Shown: piece after piece, positions 1 through 8,205 of the stretch
Position numbering within the stretch: position 1 is the first letter of the stretch
Layout: each line of letters begins with the position of its first letter
Assembly (NCBI RefSeq): GCF_001436315.1
Contig: NZ_AYZA01000008.1
Coordinates: forward strand, 1 to 64,000
Origin: Ligilactobacillus aviarius subsp. aviarius DSM 20655
GTDB taxonomy: Bacteria; Bacillota; Bacilli; Lactobacillales; Lactobacillaceae
Length of the DNA stretch: 64,000 nucleotides
Direction: 5' to 3'
The notes under the pieces: generated by a model
What the model was told of the DNA's origin: nothing
Database searches by the model: none
What the model saw: only the letters and a program-made list of their open reading frames with translations
Position numbers and translations under genes: made by a program

Positions 1-464
1 TTTGTTGTACATGAAGCAGCTGAGATGATGTCTGCATCTGGTGTGATGATGTCATCATTTACGCCGTATACAACTGTTGGCATGTCACCAGCTGGTGCTG
101 ATACAAGAACCTTCTTTGCGCCAGCCTTTAAGTGAGCTGATGCCTTTTCTTCTGATGTGTAGAAACCTGTTGATTCAAGTACTAATTCAACACCATCGTT
201 CTTAACCCAAGGAATGTTTGTTGCGTCTGCTTCTGCGTATACAGGGATTTCCTTACCGTTAACGATAAGTGAGTGATCTGTTGCAGAAACTTCTGCATCA
301 AATTGACCATGAGCTGTGTCGTACTTCAATAAGTGAGCCAACATAGCTGGTGATGTTAAATCGTTGATAGCAACGATTTCCAAGTCATCTGAAACTTCAG
401 CAATCCGACGGAATGCTAAACGGCCGATACGACCAAAACCATTAATACCTACTTTTGTAGTCAT
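1..464 (-). CDS. gap: Glyceraldehyde-3-phosphate dehydrogenase, type I (N-terminal part, cut by window edge)
   Basis: Glycolytic enzyme that oxidises glyceraldehyde-3-phosphate to 1,3-bisphosphoglycerate with NAD+. The reading frame from the ATG at 464 gives about 154 residues: the NAD-binding glycine motif [10 protein letters not shown] near residues 6-15, the conserved INDL segment, and the catalytic cysteine in SAASCTT at the very end of the visible part. The catalytic domain lies outside the window. A strong AGGAGGAA ribosome site precedes the ATG. The gene is transcribed away from rpoN. In several lactobacilli cggR lies between rpoN and gap; here no cggR is present on this side of gap. 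Identity is certain; the end is not visible. Confidence 0.97.
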   Translation of the reverse strand, partial: MTTKVGINGFGRIGRLAFRRIAEVSDDLEIVAINDLTSPAMLAHLLKYDTAHGQFDAEVSATDHSLIVNGKEIPVYAEADATNIPWVKNDGVELVLESTGFYTSEEKASAHLKAGAKKVLVSAPAGDMPTVVYGVNDDIITPDADIISAASCTT

Positions 465-539
465 ATTAATATTCCTCCTAAAAGGTAAATTTATACTTAA
501 AGGAAATTAAGAATCCTTAATAACCCTCAACACTTTTGA

Positions 540-568
540 ATTATATCAGTAAAAATAAACGTATGCAA
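540..568 (-). promoter_or_regulatory. Promoter of gap
   Basis: On the minus strand a TTGCAT -35 box (563-568) and a perfect TATAAT -10 box (540-545) are separated by 17 bases. It lies about 75 bases upstream of the gap ATG, giving a leader of roughly 70 bases. The rest of the 465-757 stretch holds only this promoter, an imperfect cre-like palindrome and the tRNA-Arg terminator. Confidence 0.75.
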
Positions 569-608
569 GCATATTCATCTTATAAGAGACTAAATATTTA
601 TTATCCCA

Positions 609-622
609 GTAAAACGTTTTCG
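609..622. promoter_or_regulatory. Possible cre (CcpA) site upstream of the gap promoter
   Basis: The palindromic core AAAACGTTTT at 611-620 matches the centre of a catabolite response element, with 11 of 14 positions agreeing with TGAAAACGTTTTCA. It sits about 45 bases upstream of the gap -35 box, a position compatible with CcpA activation rather than repression. The outer bases fit poorly, so this may be chance. Confidence 0.3.
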
Positions 623-725
623 CTCAAGGGTTTTATTCTCTTAGTAAAGCGTGTACAATACTTATGCGTATAAAAAATTTGAATAGACTATGTTGCTAAT
701 AATCTTTTATTTTTATAAGTACAAA

Positions 726-751
726 AAAAGAGGTTCAACCTTGAACCTCTT
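726..751 (-). terminator. Rho-independent terminator of tRNA-Arg
   Basis: An 11-base inverted repeat (AAGAGGTTCAA and its complement) is followed on the minus strand by a run of seven T. It begins about 7 bases past the 3' end of the tRNA gene. Confidence 0.85.
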
Positions 752-757
752 GATGAA

Positions 758-829
758 TGCGCCAACTGGGAGTCGAACCCAGATTACAAGAACCGGAATC
801 TTGTGTGCGATCCATTACACTATCGGCGC
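758..829 (-). tRNA. tRNA-Arg, anticodon CCG
   Basis: The 72-base minus-strand sequence folds as a cloverleaf: 7-bp acceptor stem GCGCCGA/TTGGCGC with discriminator A, an anticodon stem CAAGA/TCTTG around loop TTCCGGT (anticodon CCG, decoding CGG), and a T arm with GGTTCGACTCC. CCA is not encoded. A TATAAT at 838-843 with TTGCAA at 863-868 (spacer 19) could be its promoter. CGG is a frequent arginine codon in the neighbouring genes, so this single-isoacceptor tRNA is expected to be needed. Confidence 0.95.
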
Positions 830-896
830 ATTACTTTATTATACTAACCTATTCACTATAAAATTGCAACACCTATTTTCAATCTGTGAGGAAAAA

Positions 897-2171
897 ATGG
901 AAATTTCACAAAATTTGAAACAAAAACAACTGCAAAAGCTTGCAATGACGCAGCAAATGCAGCAATCGATCAAGATTTTAAAATCGACTAACGAAGAACT
1001 TACAAAACTGATCAAGCAACGTGAACTCGAAAATCCATTTATCGAAGTTCATGATTCGCATCCGCAAAATTCTGAGACGGTTGATTTCACTAACTTGATT
1101 TCCAACCGGCAACCATCGCTCGATGATTACCTGCTTGACCAGGTTCATCTTACGATGCGCAATACCCCGATCCGGACATTGGTGATCTACTTTATTGAAA
1201 ATCTAGATGATAACGGTTATTTGAAACTTGATGTTGATCAAATGACCCACGACCGAAAATTTGATCCGACATTAGTTGCTGATGCGCTTACTCTCTTACA
1301 TCAGCTTGATCCGCCCGGAATCGGGGCCCGCAACCTGCAAGAATGCCTTTTGCTTCAAGCTGAACTTGATCCTGATGCGCCCCAACTCGCAGTTCCAATT
1401 TTGCAAAACGACTTTGAACAGCTCGTAAATAAAAATTGGAATCAGATTGCAACTAAATATTCGATTACCGAAGATGATGCGGTTGCCATTTTGCAATACG
1501 TTCAGACCCTTTCACCCGCTCCCGGTTTAGGGTACCAGCATCCCAACACCGAATACATCTATCCTGACCTGAAAGTTACGGTAAATGGCGGGATTCCTGC
1601 AGTTACACTCACCAAGCATGCACTGCCGCAATTAACATTCAATCAGGAATATTTTGAGGAAATGAACCAGTCAGATGATCCTACCGTTCAGTCCTTTGTT
1701 AACCAGAAAAAGCGGGAATATGACCAGCTCGACAGCCAGATCAATCAGCGTGAAAAAACAATTTTGATGGTGGGGCAAGCAATTATTGCCCGCCAGCAAA
1801 AATTCTTTACGGATTCCACGCATCCGCTCAAGCCGTTACTCTTACGTGACATTGCTCATCAGCTTCAGCTTCATGAATCGACTATCAGCCGGGCTGTTAA
1901 CGGGAAATATCTGAAAACTGACTTTGGAACGTATGAACTGAAATCCTTCTTTACAACCGCTGCCCGCTATGCGGCTGATCAAGAATTGAGTACCGATTCG
2001 GTTCAACGAATGATTCAAAACTTAGTTGCAAACGAAGATCCGCACCATCCGCTTTCTGATCAAAAAATCGTCAATCTTTTAACGGCTAAAGAAATCAAAA
2101 TCTCACGGCGGACAGTCGCAAAATACCGTTCACAGCTTGGGATTCCATCATCAAGTAAACGAAAGCAATAA
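897..2171 (+). CDS. rpoN: RNA polymerase sigma-54 factor
   Basis: Alternative sigma factor that recognises -24/-12 promoters and needs an AAA+ activator. The ATG at 897 is chosen because GAGGAAAA precedes it and the protein then starts MEISQNLKQKQLQKL, a typical glutamine-rich activator-interacting region I; longer in-frame extensions would read through the tRNA on the opposite strand. The 424-residue product has a core-binding region, a helix-turn-helix (LHESTISRAVNGKYL, near 325-340) and an RpoN box ending SRRTVAKYRSQLG. In lactic acid bacteria sigma-54 mostly serves PTS operons with LevR/ManR-type activators; none is in this window. It is convergent with glmS. Confidence 0.95.
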   Translation: MEISQNLKQKQLQKLAMTQQMQQSIKILKSTNEELTKLIKQRELENPFIEVHDSHPQNSETVDFTNLISNRQPSLDDYLLDQVHLTMRNTPIRTLVIYFIENLDDNGYLKLDVDQMTHDRKFDPTLVADALTLLHQLDPPGIGARNLQECLLLQAELDPDAPQLAVPILQNDFEQLVNKNWNQIATKYSITEDDAVAILQYVQTLSPAPGLGYQHPNTEYIYPDLKVTVNGGIPAVTLTKHALPQLTFNQEYFEEMNQSDDPTVQSFVNQKKREYDQLDSQINQREKTILMVGQAIIARQQKFFTDSTHPLKPLLLRDIAHQLQLHESTISRAVNGKYLKTDFGTYELKSFFTTAARYAADQELSTDSVQRMIQNLVANEDPHHPLSDQKIVNLLTAKEIKISRRTVAKYRSQLGIPSSSKRKQ

Positions 2172-2172
2172 A

Positions 2173-2207
2173 AAACATCATTGGCGAAAATGCCAATGAT
2201 GTTTTTT
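2173..2207. terminator. Bidirectional terminator between rpoN and glmS
   Basis: A stem ACATCATTGGC with its complement and a small GAAAAT loop is flanked by A-run and T-run, so it can end transcripts from both convergent genes. Confidence 0.85.
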
Positions 2208-2209
2208 TA

Positions 2210-4027
2210 CTATTCAACCGTTACACTCTTTGCAAGGTTCCGTGGTTTATCAACATCATATCCGCGTTGTTCACTTGCATAGTAAGCAAGTAATTGAGCT
2301 GGAATAATTGCGACCAATGATGTTAATAACGGGTGAACCGTTGGCAATACGATTTGATCAGTATCCTTTGCTAAATCCTTTGAAACAATCGAAATCACGT
2401 TTGCACCCCGGGCAACAACTTCTTCTTCGTTGCTCCGTGTGTGCGATGCAATTGCATGATCGGTGATAATTGAAATTACCGGTGTTCCTTCTTCGATCAA
2501 AGCAATTGTTCCGTGTTTCAATTCTCCGGCAGCAAATCCTTCAGTTTGAATATATGAAACTTCTTTCAACTTCAATGCTGCTTCAATTGCCGTATCGTAG
2601 TCGATTGCCCGGCCAATGTAAAATGCATTCCGTGCCTTTGCAAGGTACTTTTGAGCAAGCTTTTCAATATCGTGCTTTTCGTCGACCAATTCTTGCATTC
2701 CGTTCGCAACAATTGACAATTCCTTCCGCACATCAAAGCCTTTTGCTTCTTGGTATCCCATGTCGACTCCAAGAGCCTTTGCTAGTAAAGCTTCAACTGC
2801 AATCTGAGCCGTGTATGCTTTGGTTGAAGCAACCGCAATTTCTGGGCCCGCATACAATAACAAGGTATACGTTGCTTCCCGTGATAGCGTTGAGTTCGCA
2901 ACGTTAGTAATCGTTAAACTTGGATAACCAGCTTCATTAACCTGGGTTAATACTTGGTGACTATCTGCGGTTTCACCACTTTGAGTCAAGAAGATGAAGA
3001 ATGGCTTCTTTGATAACAATGGTTGGTTATAAGCAAATTCAGAAGCAACATGCACTTCAGTTGGAATCTTGGCGAATTTTTCAAACAATTCATGACCAAC
3101 CAAGCCAGCATGGTAGCTTGTTCCAGCAGCCACAATGTAAAGCCGATCCGCATCTTCGATCGCATTGATCAAATCTTGATCGATTTTCATTGAGCCGTCT
3201 TCATTCGTATATTCTTGAATTAACTTGTGCATTACTGCCGGTTGTTCATCAATTTCCTTCAACATGAAGTGTTCGTAAGCACCCTTTTCTGAAGCACTTG
3301 CATCTTCATCAACGTGGAAGGTCTTCCGTTCAACCGGTTGGCCGTTAGCATCTTGAATCTTAATTTCATCTGCAGTTAATTCAACGATTTCGCCGTCATG
3401 TAATTCAATGAAATCATGCGTAACGTTTAACATTGCCATTGCGTCTGAGCAGACAACGTTGAAGCCGTCACAAACCCCAATCAATAATGGACTCTTCTTC
3501 TTTGCGATATATAAGGTTTCTGGATTTTCACGGTCGATCATCAAAATCCCGTAAGTTGAACCATCATCTAAAACGCTGATCGTCTTCTTGAATGCTTCAA
3601 GGGTTGACATTCCTTCCTTCGCAAAATGACCGACTAATTGAACGATCACTTCAGAATCTGTTTCGCCAGCAAATTTAACCCCTTGAAGATATTCTTCTTT
3701 CAATTCCTTAAAGTTTGTAATTACCCCATTGTGAACAAGGTAAAACCGACCATCTTCTGAAACATGCGGGTGGGCATTGGCTTCACTCGGAATTCCGTGC
3801 GTTGCCCACCGTGTATGAGCAACCCCAATTGTTCCGTGAACGTCGTCGCCGATCTTCTTTTCAAGTTCTGAGATGCGACCCTTCGTTTTGATTAAATAAT
3901 CTTTTCCTTTTTCATCATTAACGTAAATTCCGGCTGAATCGTATCCCCGATATTCCAATTTCTTTAATCCGTGAATCAATAATTCAACTGCGTTGTCGTT
4001 TCCGACTTCACCGACAATTCCACACAT
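2210..4027 (-). CDS. glmS: Glutamine--fructose-6-phosphate aminotransferase (isomerising)
   Basis: Makes glucosamine-6-phosphate from fructose-6-phosphate and glutamine, the first committed step to UDP-GlcNAc for peptidoglycan and teichoic acid. At 605 residues it is full length. It starts MCGIVGEVG, so the catalytic N-terminal cysteine of the class II glutaminase is present; the glutaminase domain covers about residues 1-220, followed by two SIS domains (about 285-600) with the sugar-phosphate loop TSQSGETADS-like segment and the C-terminal DKPRNLAKSVTVE. AGGAAGAGG precedes the ATG. It is monocistronic, with its own promoter bracketed by likely NagR operators; I see no glmS ribozyme in the leader. 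Confidence 0.98.
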   Translation of the reverse strand: MCGIVGEVGNDNAVELLIHGLKKLEYRGYDSAGIYVNDEKGKDYLIKTKGRISELEKKIGDDVHGTIGVAHTRWATHGIPSEANAHPHVSEDGRFYLVHNGVITNFKELKEEYLQGVKFAGETDSEVIVQLVGHFAKEGMSTLEAFKKTISVLDDGSTYGILMIDRENPETLYIAKKKSPLLIGVCDGFNVVCSDAMAMLNVTHDFIELHDGEIVELTADEIKIQDANGQPVERKTFHVDEDASASEKGAYEHFMLKEIDEQPAVMHKLIQEYTNEDGSMKIDQDLINAIEDADRLYIVAAGTSYHAGLVGHELFEKFAKIPTEVHVASEFAYNQPLLSKKPFFIFLTQSGETADSHQVLTQVNEAGYPSLTITNVANSTLSREATYTLLLYAGPEIAVASTKAYTAQIAVEALLAKALGVDMGYQEAKGFDVRKELSIVANGMQELVDEKHDIEKLAQKYLAKARNAFYIGRAIDYDTAIEAALKLKEVSYIQTEGFAAGELKHGTIALIEEGTPVISIITDHAIASHTRSNEEEVVARGANVISIVSKDLAKDTDQIVLPTVHPLLTSLVAIIPAQLLAYYASEQRGYDVDKPRNLAKSVTVE

Positions 4028-4068
4028 AATGTTATCCTCTTCCTGTTTATCAATTTAAGATTTTTATA

Positions 4069-4084
4069 ATTGGTATAGATTAAT
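4069..4084. promoter_or_regulatory. Probable NagR (dre-type) operator in the glmS leader
   Basis: ATTGGTATAGATTAAT closely resembles the dre-site consensus (ATTGGTATAGACCAAT) bound by GntR-family NagR/DasR regulators of amino-sugar genes. It lies downstream of the glmS -10 box, within the transcribed leader, where bound repressor would block elongation or promoter escape. Confidence 0.6.
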
Positions 4085-4113
4085 TTAAAATGATATTAAT
4101 CAATGCAATTAAT

Positions 4114-4142
4114 AATATATCCATGTTTTGATTAAATGTCAA
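4114..4142 (-). promoter_or_regulatory. Promoter of glmS
   Basis: On the minus strand TTGACA (4137-4142) and TATATT (4114-4119) are 17 bases apart, a near-consensus sigma-A promoter. It is flanked by the two dre-like sites. Confidence 0.8.
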
Positions 4143-4155
4143 ACATAAAATCAAT

Positions 4156-4179
4156 TATTGGTATAGGACTATACCAATA
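4156..4179. promoter_or_regulatory. Palindromic dre-like NagR operator upstream of the glmS promoter
   Basis: A perfect 24-base palindrome with arms TATTGGTATAG and a two-base centre. Each arm carries the TTGGTATAG half of the NagR/DasR dre motif. It lies 13 bases upstream of the glmS -35 box. Confidence 0.6.
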
Positions 4180-4189
4180 TCAAAAAAGA

Positions 4190-4227
4190 GATCAAAAAAG
4201 AGGATGCAACCGCAATTGCATCCTCTT
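4190..4227 (-). terminator. Terminator of secA
   Basis: A 12-bp stem (AAGAGGATGCAA and complement, 6-base loop, 4198-4227) is followed on the minus strand by TTTTTTG. It separates secA from the glmS promoter region. Confidence 0.85.
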
Positions 4228-4240
4228 AGATATTAATTAA

Positions 4241-6604
4241 TTACCGCCGAATGTTTTGCCGAATTTCAGCTTTCAAGAACAATTTTGTAACGTCCGCTTC
4301 AATATCAGCAACCATCCGTTCAAACATTTCGTAACCATCTGCTTGGTATTCAACTAACGGATTCAATTGACCATATCCCCGCAATCCGATTGATTGCCGT
4401 AATTGGTCCATTTCATCAATGTGGTTTGTCCAGTGGTCATCAACGACCCGCAAGATAACAACCTTTTCGAATTCAAGCATTTGAGCGGGATCGTTCAGTT
4501 GTTTTGCTTTGCCTTGATAGTTTTCTTCTGCAAGGTCCATCAAGTAGTCTTGGATTTCTTCCGGAGTCTTGCCGGCAAAATCATTGACCGTGATGCTGCC
4601 TTCCTTAACCATGTTAGCTTCTGCAAATTCAACTAAGCCATCTAAATCCCATTCAGACTTATCACCTTGAGTCCGAACTTCAACGGCGTGTTTAACCGTC
4701 CGGCGAATCATTGGCATAATAACGTCTTTCAAACTCTTATCTTCAAGAATGACTTCTTGACGCTGCTTGTAAATGACTTCCCGTTGAGCCCGCATAACAT
4801 CATCGTATTGAAGAACTTGCTTCCGGGTATCGTAGTTGTTCCCTTCAACCCGCTTTTGAGCAGATTCAACTTGCTTGGTGATCATCTTTGATTGGATAAC
4901 TGCTTCGTCATCGGCAACCTTCATGCTTTCAAGCAAATCCTTGATCTTTTCTGAACCGAACCGGAGCATCAAGTCATCTTCAAGTGAAAGATAGAATTGT
5001 GACAATCCTGGATCACCTTGACGACCTGAACGTCCCCGCAACTGGTTATCGATTCGCCGTGATTCGTGCCGTTCAGTTCCGATAACAGCAAGACCGCCTA
5101 AGTCACGCACTCCAGGTCCTAACTTAATATCAGTCCCACGACCAGCCATGTTCGTCGCAATCGTAACTGCGCCGCGTTGACCAGCATTCGCAACAATTTC
5201 CGCTTCCTTAGCGTGGTTCTTCGCATTCAAAACAGCGTGCGGAATACCGCGTTTATCAAGCAATTGTGAAAGATATTCAGACGTTTCAACCGCAACCGTT
5301 CCGACTAAGACTGGTTGACCAGCTTTGTGACGCCGTTCAATGTCATCAGCAACCGCATTGAACTTGCTCTTCAATGTTGGGTACAACAAGTCTGGACGGT
5401 CATCCCGAATAACCGGTTTGTTGGTTGGAATCGTAATAACTTGCATGTTGTAGATTTCACGGAATTCTTCTTCTTCAGTCTTTGCTGTCCCAGTCATTCC
5501 AGCTAACTTGCTGTACATCCGGAAGAAGTTCTGGTACGTGATGTTGGCCATGGTCTTCGTTTCTTCTTGGATTTCAACGTGTTCCTTGGCTTCAATTGCT
5601 TGGTGCAATCCATCTGAATAACGCCGACCATCCATTACACGTCCGGTAAATTGATCAACGATCAAAACTTCACCCTTTTGAACAACATAGTCTTTATCCC
5701 GCAACATAATGTAGTTTGCCCGCAAGGCATTGTCCAAGTGGTGGTTCAATGCCGTGTTGTCTGGATCGAACAAGTTTGTCAATCCAAAGTACTTTTCAGC
5801 TTTTTGAATCCCTTCTTCAGTCAATGAAACGGTCTTTGATTCAAGATCAATGTTGTAATCTTCGTCTTCAGTCAATGTCTTCGCAAACCGGTCTGTCCGA
5901 ACATACAATGAAGTTGAGCCCGTTGCTTGACCAGAAATGATCAATGGAGTCCGCGCTTCATCGATCAAAATCGAGTCTACTTCGTCGACGATTACGTAGT
6001 TCAATGGCCGTTGAACCATATCTTCTTTATAAACAACCATGTTATCCCGCAAATAGTCGAATCCAAGTTCACTGTTTGTTGAATATGTGATGTCCGCATT
6101 GTATGCTTCCCGTTTTTCTTCTGGTGACTTGCTTGAAACGTTTAATCCAACCGTTAATCCAAGCCACTTATATAATTCACCCATTTCAGTTGCATCACGT
6201 TCTGAAAGGTATTCGTTAACCGTAACAACGTGAACCCCTTTCCCTGAAAGGGCGTTCAAGTAAACCGGCATGGTAGCCGTCAAGGTTTTCCCTTCACCAG
6301 TTTTCATTTCAGCAATGTTACCTTCATGAAGAACGATTCCACCTAAAATTTGAACGTGGTACGGGTATAAGCCCAAGACACGCTTAGCACCTTCACGAGC
6401 AACGGCAAATGCTTCTGGAAGCAAATCATCTAATGTTTCGCCGTTTTGATATCTTTCTTTAAATTTCGGTGTTTGAGCTTTTAATTCTTCATCTGAAAGC
6501 TTTGCCATTTGATCAGCATAACTTTCAACCTTATTTGCAATTTTATTTAAGCGTTTAATTTCGCGTTTATCACTTTCAACCCATTTTTTAAGAATATTAA
6601 CCAT
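4241..6604 (-). CDS. secA: Preprotein translocase ATPase SecA
   Basis: Motor ATPase that drives unfolded preproteins through SecYEG. The 787-residue protein has Walker A ([10 protein letters not shown] near 100), the [11 protein letters not shown] Walker B, the preprotein cross-linking domain, NBD2 with TNMAGRGTD and the arginine-finger segment [11 protein letters not shown], and the helical scaffold/wing domains. It ends at [10 protein letters not shown], so the C-terminal zinc-binding SecB/lipid tail is absent, as is usual in Lactobacillales. The start at 6604 is supported by AAGGGAATC. In Bacillus secA is followed by prfB; here it is followed by a terminator and glmS. Confidence 0.98.
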   Translation of the reverse strand: MVNILKKWVESDKREIKRLNKIANKVESYADQMAKLSDEELKAQTPKFKERYQNGETLDDLLPEAFAVAREGAKRVLGLYPYHVQILGGIVLHEGNIAEMKTGEGKTLTATMPVYLNALSGKGVHVVTVNEYLSERDATEMGELYKWLGLTVGLNVSSKSPEEKREAYNADITYSTNSELGFDYLRDNMVVYKEDMVQRPLNYVIVDEVDSILIDEARTPLIISGQATGSTSLYVRTDRFAKTLTEDEDYNIDLESKTVSLTEEGIQKAEKYFGLTNLFDPDNTALNHHLDNALRANYIMLRDKDYVVQKGEVLIVDQFTGRVMDGRRYSDGLHQAIEAKEHVEIQEETKTMANITYQNFFRMYSKLAGMTGTAKTEEEEFREIYNMQVITIPTNKPVIRDDRPDLLYPTLKSKFNAVADDIERRHKAGQPVLVGTVAVETSEYLSQLLDKRGIPHAVLNAKNHAKEAEIVANAGQRGAVTIATNMAGRGTDIKLGPGVRDLGGLAVIGTERHESRRIDNQLRGRSGRQGDPGLSQFYLSLEDDLMLRFGSEKIKDLLESMKVADDEAVIQSKMITKQVESAQKRVEGNNYDTRKQVLQYDDVMRAQREVIYKQRQEVILEDKSLKDVIMPMIRRTVKHAVEVRTQGDKSEWDLDGLVEFAEANMVKEGSITVNDFAGKTPEEIQDYLMDLAEENYQGKAKQLNDPAQMLEFEKVVILRVVDDHWTNHIDEMDQLRQSIGLRGYGQLNPLVEYQADGYEMFERMVADIEADVTKLFLKAEIRQNIRR

Positions 6605-6659
6605 ATCTGATTCCCTTCTAAAGTTTTCATTTGGTTAATTGAAAAATACACCAAGTCTA

Positions 6660-6687
6660 ATAATATCATTTTTCAACGGCTTTTCAA
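6660..6687 (-). promoter_or_regulatory. Promoter of secA
   Basis: TTGAAA (6682-6687) and TATTAT (6660-6665) on the minus strand with a 16-base spacer, about 55 bases ahead of the secA ATG. The hpf terminator lies further upstream, so secA is a separate unit. Confidence 0.55.
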
Positions 6688-6761
6688 ACCGCTAAAGAAG
6701 CGTTTCTTCCCTTTTATGAAAAATTTAATTAAAAAATTTAGTTATTTTGCCGTTAACATCG

Positions 6762-6817
6762 AAAAGAGGCCGCACTAACCTAGCGCAGCCTCTCCCACGG
6801 TAATGCCCACTTTACCG
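6762..6817 (-). terminator. Tandem hairpins ending hpf transcription
   Basis: The distal hairpin (6766-6792, arms GAGGCTGCGCT / AGTGCGGCCTC on the minus strand with G-U pairs) is followed by TTTT and works as a terminator. Immediately before it is a second hairpin, CGGTAA / TTACCG (6798-6817), which may protect the 3' end. The GAGGCTGCG arm recurs in other terminators of this window. Confidence 0.75.
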
Positions 6818-6842
6818 CAATTTCGATTTAGTTTTTAATTAA

Positions 6843-7391
6843 TTATTCTTCATTAATATCAATCAAACCGTACCGACCATCACGCCGCCGGTAAACAATG
6901 TTAATGTCGTCATTTTCAGCATCTTTGTAAATAAAGAAGTTATGCCCAAGCATTTCCATTTGCAAAACTGCTTCTTCGCTGTCCATTGGTTTAACGGCAA
7001 TGTTCTTTGTTCTTACGATTTCAATTTTCTTTTCATCAGCTTCGCCTTCAACGTCGTTAACGAAGTCTGCATGGTCAAAGCCCTTTTCACGTGACTTACG
7101 GTTCACCTTTGTCTTGTGTTTCCGAATTTGACGGATCAATTTATCGGTAACCAAATCAATGCTGCCATACATGTCAGTTGATGTTTCTTCTGCACGCAAT
7201 ACCAAGTATGGAAGCGGAATTGTAACTTCCACCTTCGCCGTCTTATCTGGATATGTCTTTAAATTAACATGCGCCGTTGCATTGATATTTTGATCCAAAT
7301 ACTTTTCTAATTTGGAAACTTTCTTTTCGATATAGTCCCGAATTGCCGATGTTACTTCAATATTTTCCCCGCGAACGTTAACCTTTAACAT
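6843..7391 (-). CDS. hpf: Ribosome hibernation promoting factor, long form
   Basis: Binds the 30S subunit and pairs ribosomes into inactive 100S dimers in stationary phase. The ATG at 7391 is used because AAAGGAG sits 8 bases upstream; this gives 182 residues, the size of long HPF. The N-terminal S30AE/YfiA domain (about 1-100, basic RKHKTKVNRKSREKG at its end) is joined by a charged linker to the C-terminal dimerisation domain (EIVRTKNIAVKPMDSEEAVLQMEMLGHNFF...). It lies between comFC and secA as in Bacillus. Its promoter carries a cre-like site. Confidence 0.96.
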   Translation of the reverse strand: MLKVNVRGENIEVTSAIRDYIEKKVSKLEKYLDQNINATAHVNLKTYPDKTAKVEVTIPLPYLVLRAEETSTDMYGSIDLVTDKLIRQIRKHKTKVNRKSREKGFDHADFVNDVEGEADEKKIEIVRTKNIAVKPMDSEEAVLQMEMLGHNFFIYKDAENDDINIVYRRRDGRYGLIDINEE

Positions 7392-7455
7392 AATAATTTC
7401 TCCTTTCACAACTGAGTATCACTACTCAAAAGAGACCTCTCATCTCTTCACTTTT

Positions 7456-7484
7456 ATTATATCCGAAAACGCTTTAATTAACAA
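7456..7484 (-). promoter_or_regulatory. Promoter of hpf
   Basis: TTGTTA (7479-7484) and TATAAT (7456-7461) on the minus strand, 17 bases apart. About 65 bases of leader follow, with two small hairpins (GAGAGGTCTC and TGAGTA...TACTCA). Confidence 0.65.
7464..7477. promoter_or_regulatory. Candidate cre (CcpA) site inside the hpf promoter
   Basis: CGAAAACGCTTTAA agrees with the cre consensus TGWAANCGNTNWCA at 12 of 14 positions and lies between the -35 and -10 boxes, where CcpA would repress. This would raise hpf expression when sugar runs out. Confidence 0.5.
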
Positions 7485-7509
7485 TCAATTGCATTAATTT
7501 AAATAAATC

Positions 7510-8205
7510 TTAACGTGCAAGGGTAACTGACCGAATCTCGGCCGCGCCGGCTTTTAGTAAAAGATCTTGCGCATGATAAAGGGTGCGGCCCGTCGTGTAA
7601 ATATCATCGATCAATACTACAAATTGATTTTTGACTTTTGCCGGTGATTTCAAAATAAACGGCTGTTGTGTTTGCATTCGTTCTGCCCGATTTTTATGCG
7701 ATTGTTTGACCCGATGCCGATCGTCATCCATCACCAGCCACTGTTCCGTTTTCAAACTCGCAGTCAATCCTTTTACCTGGTTAAATCCCCGCTCACTAAC
7801 CATGGTTTGCTGATCAACCGGAATAATACAGTACTTCCATTTGCGCTGCGGATATTTTTGCTGAATAAACTGCTGAAATTCGGCTTGAAAAACCTTTCGT
7901 AAATAATAATCGCCCGCAAATTTGTACTGTTCAAAATAGTCCCGCATTGCTTCATTGTGATAACAATATAATGCCTGATTATCCAACAACGATTTCCCCA
8001 TTTTTTGCCACCGCATACAATCAGCACAATATTGTGAAGCACACATCCGTCCGCATCCCATACAAGTTGGACCGTCAATTCGCTGGAAACGGCTTTGACA
8101 ATCATCGCAAATAAATTTTTCTTTAAAAGGATCTGGTGAAAAAATCCACGCAAGGCTTAATGAATAATCTAAGTCACGCTTACATAATAAACATTTACGA
8201 TTCAT
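7510..8205 (-). CDS. comFC: ComFC-type phosphoribosyltransferase-like competence protein
   Basis: Late competence protein that partners ComFA in uptake of single-stranded DNA. The 231-residue protein begins with zinc-binding cysteine pairs (CLLC, CDDC, CMGCGRMC, CADC within the first 65 residues) and ends with a phosphoribosyltransferase fold with the PRPP loop VVLIDDIYTTGRT near 205-217. It overlaps the end of comFA by 11 bases, so the two are translationally coupled. Confidence 0.93.
   Translation of the reverse strand: MNRKCLLCKRDLDYSLSLAWIFSPDPFKEKFICDDCQSRFQRIDGPTCMGCGRMCASQYCADCMRWQKMGKSLLDNQALYCYHNEAMRDYFEQYKFAGDYYLRKVFQAEFQQFIQQKYPQRKWKYCIIPVDQQTMVSERGFNQVKGLTASLKTEQWLVMDDDRHRVKQSHKNRAERMQTQQPFILKSPAKVKNQFVVLIDDIYTTGRTLYHAQDLLLKAGAAEIRSVTLAR

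Noticed and set aside
690-896. N-terminal extension of rpoN up to 690
   Set aside because: It would run antisense through tRNA-Arg and its terminator; GAGGAAAA and the conserved RpoN N-terminus support the ATG at 897.
2470-2907. Plus-strand open frame across glmS
   Set aside because: Antisense shadow of a well conserved gene, without family resemblance or ribosome site.
4028-4240. glmS ribozyme
   Set aside because: The leader is AT-rich with operator-like repeats; none of the conserved ribozyme core was recognised.
4190-4240. prfB with programmed frameshift after secA
   Set aside because: secA is followed at once by a terminator and then the glmS promoter; there is no room for prfB.
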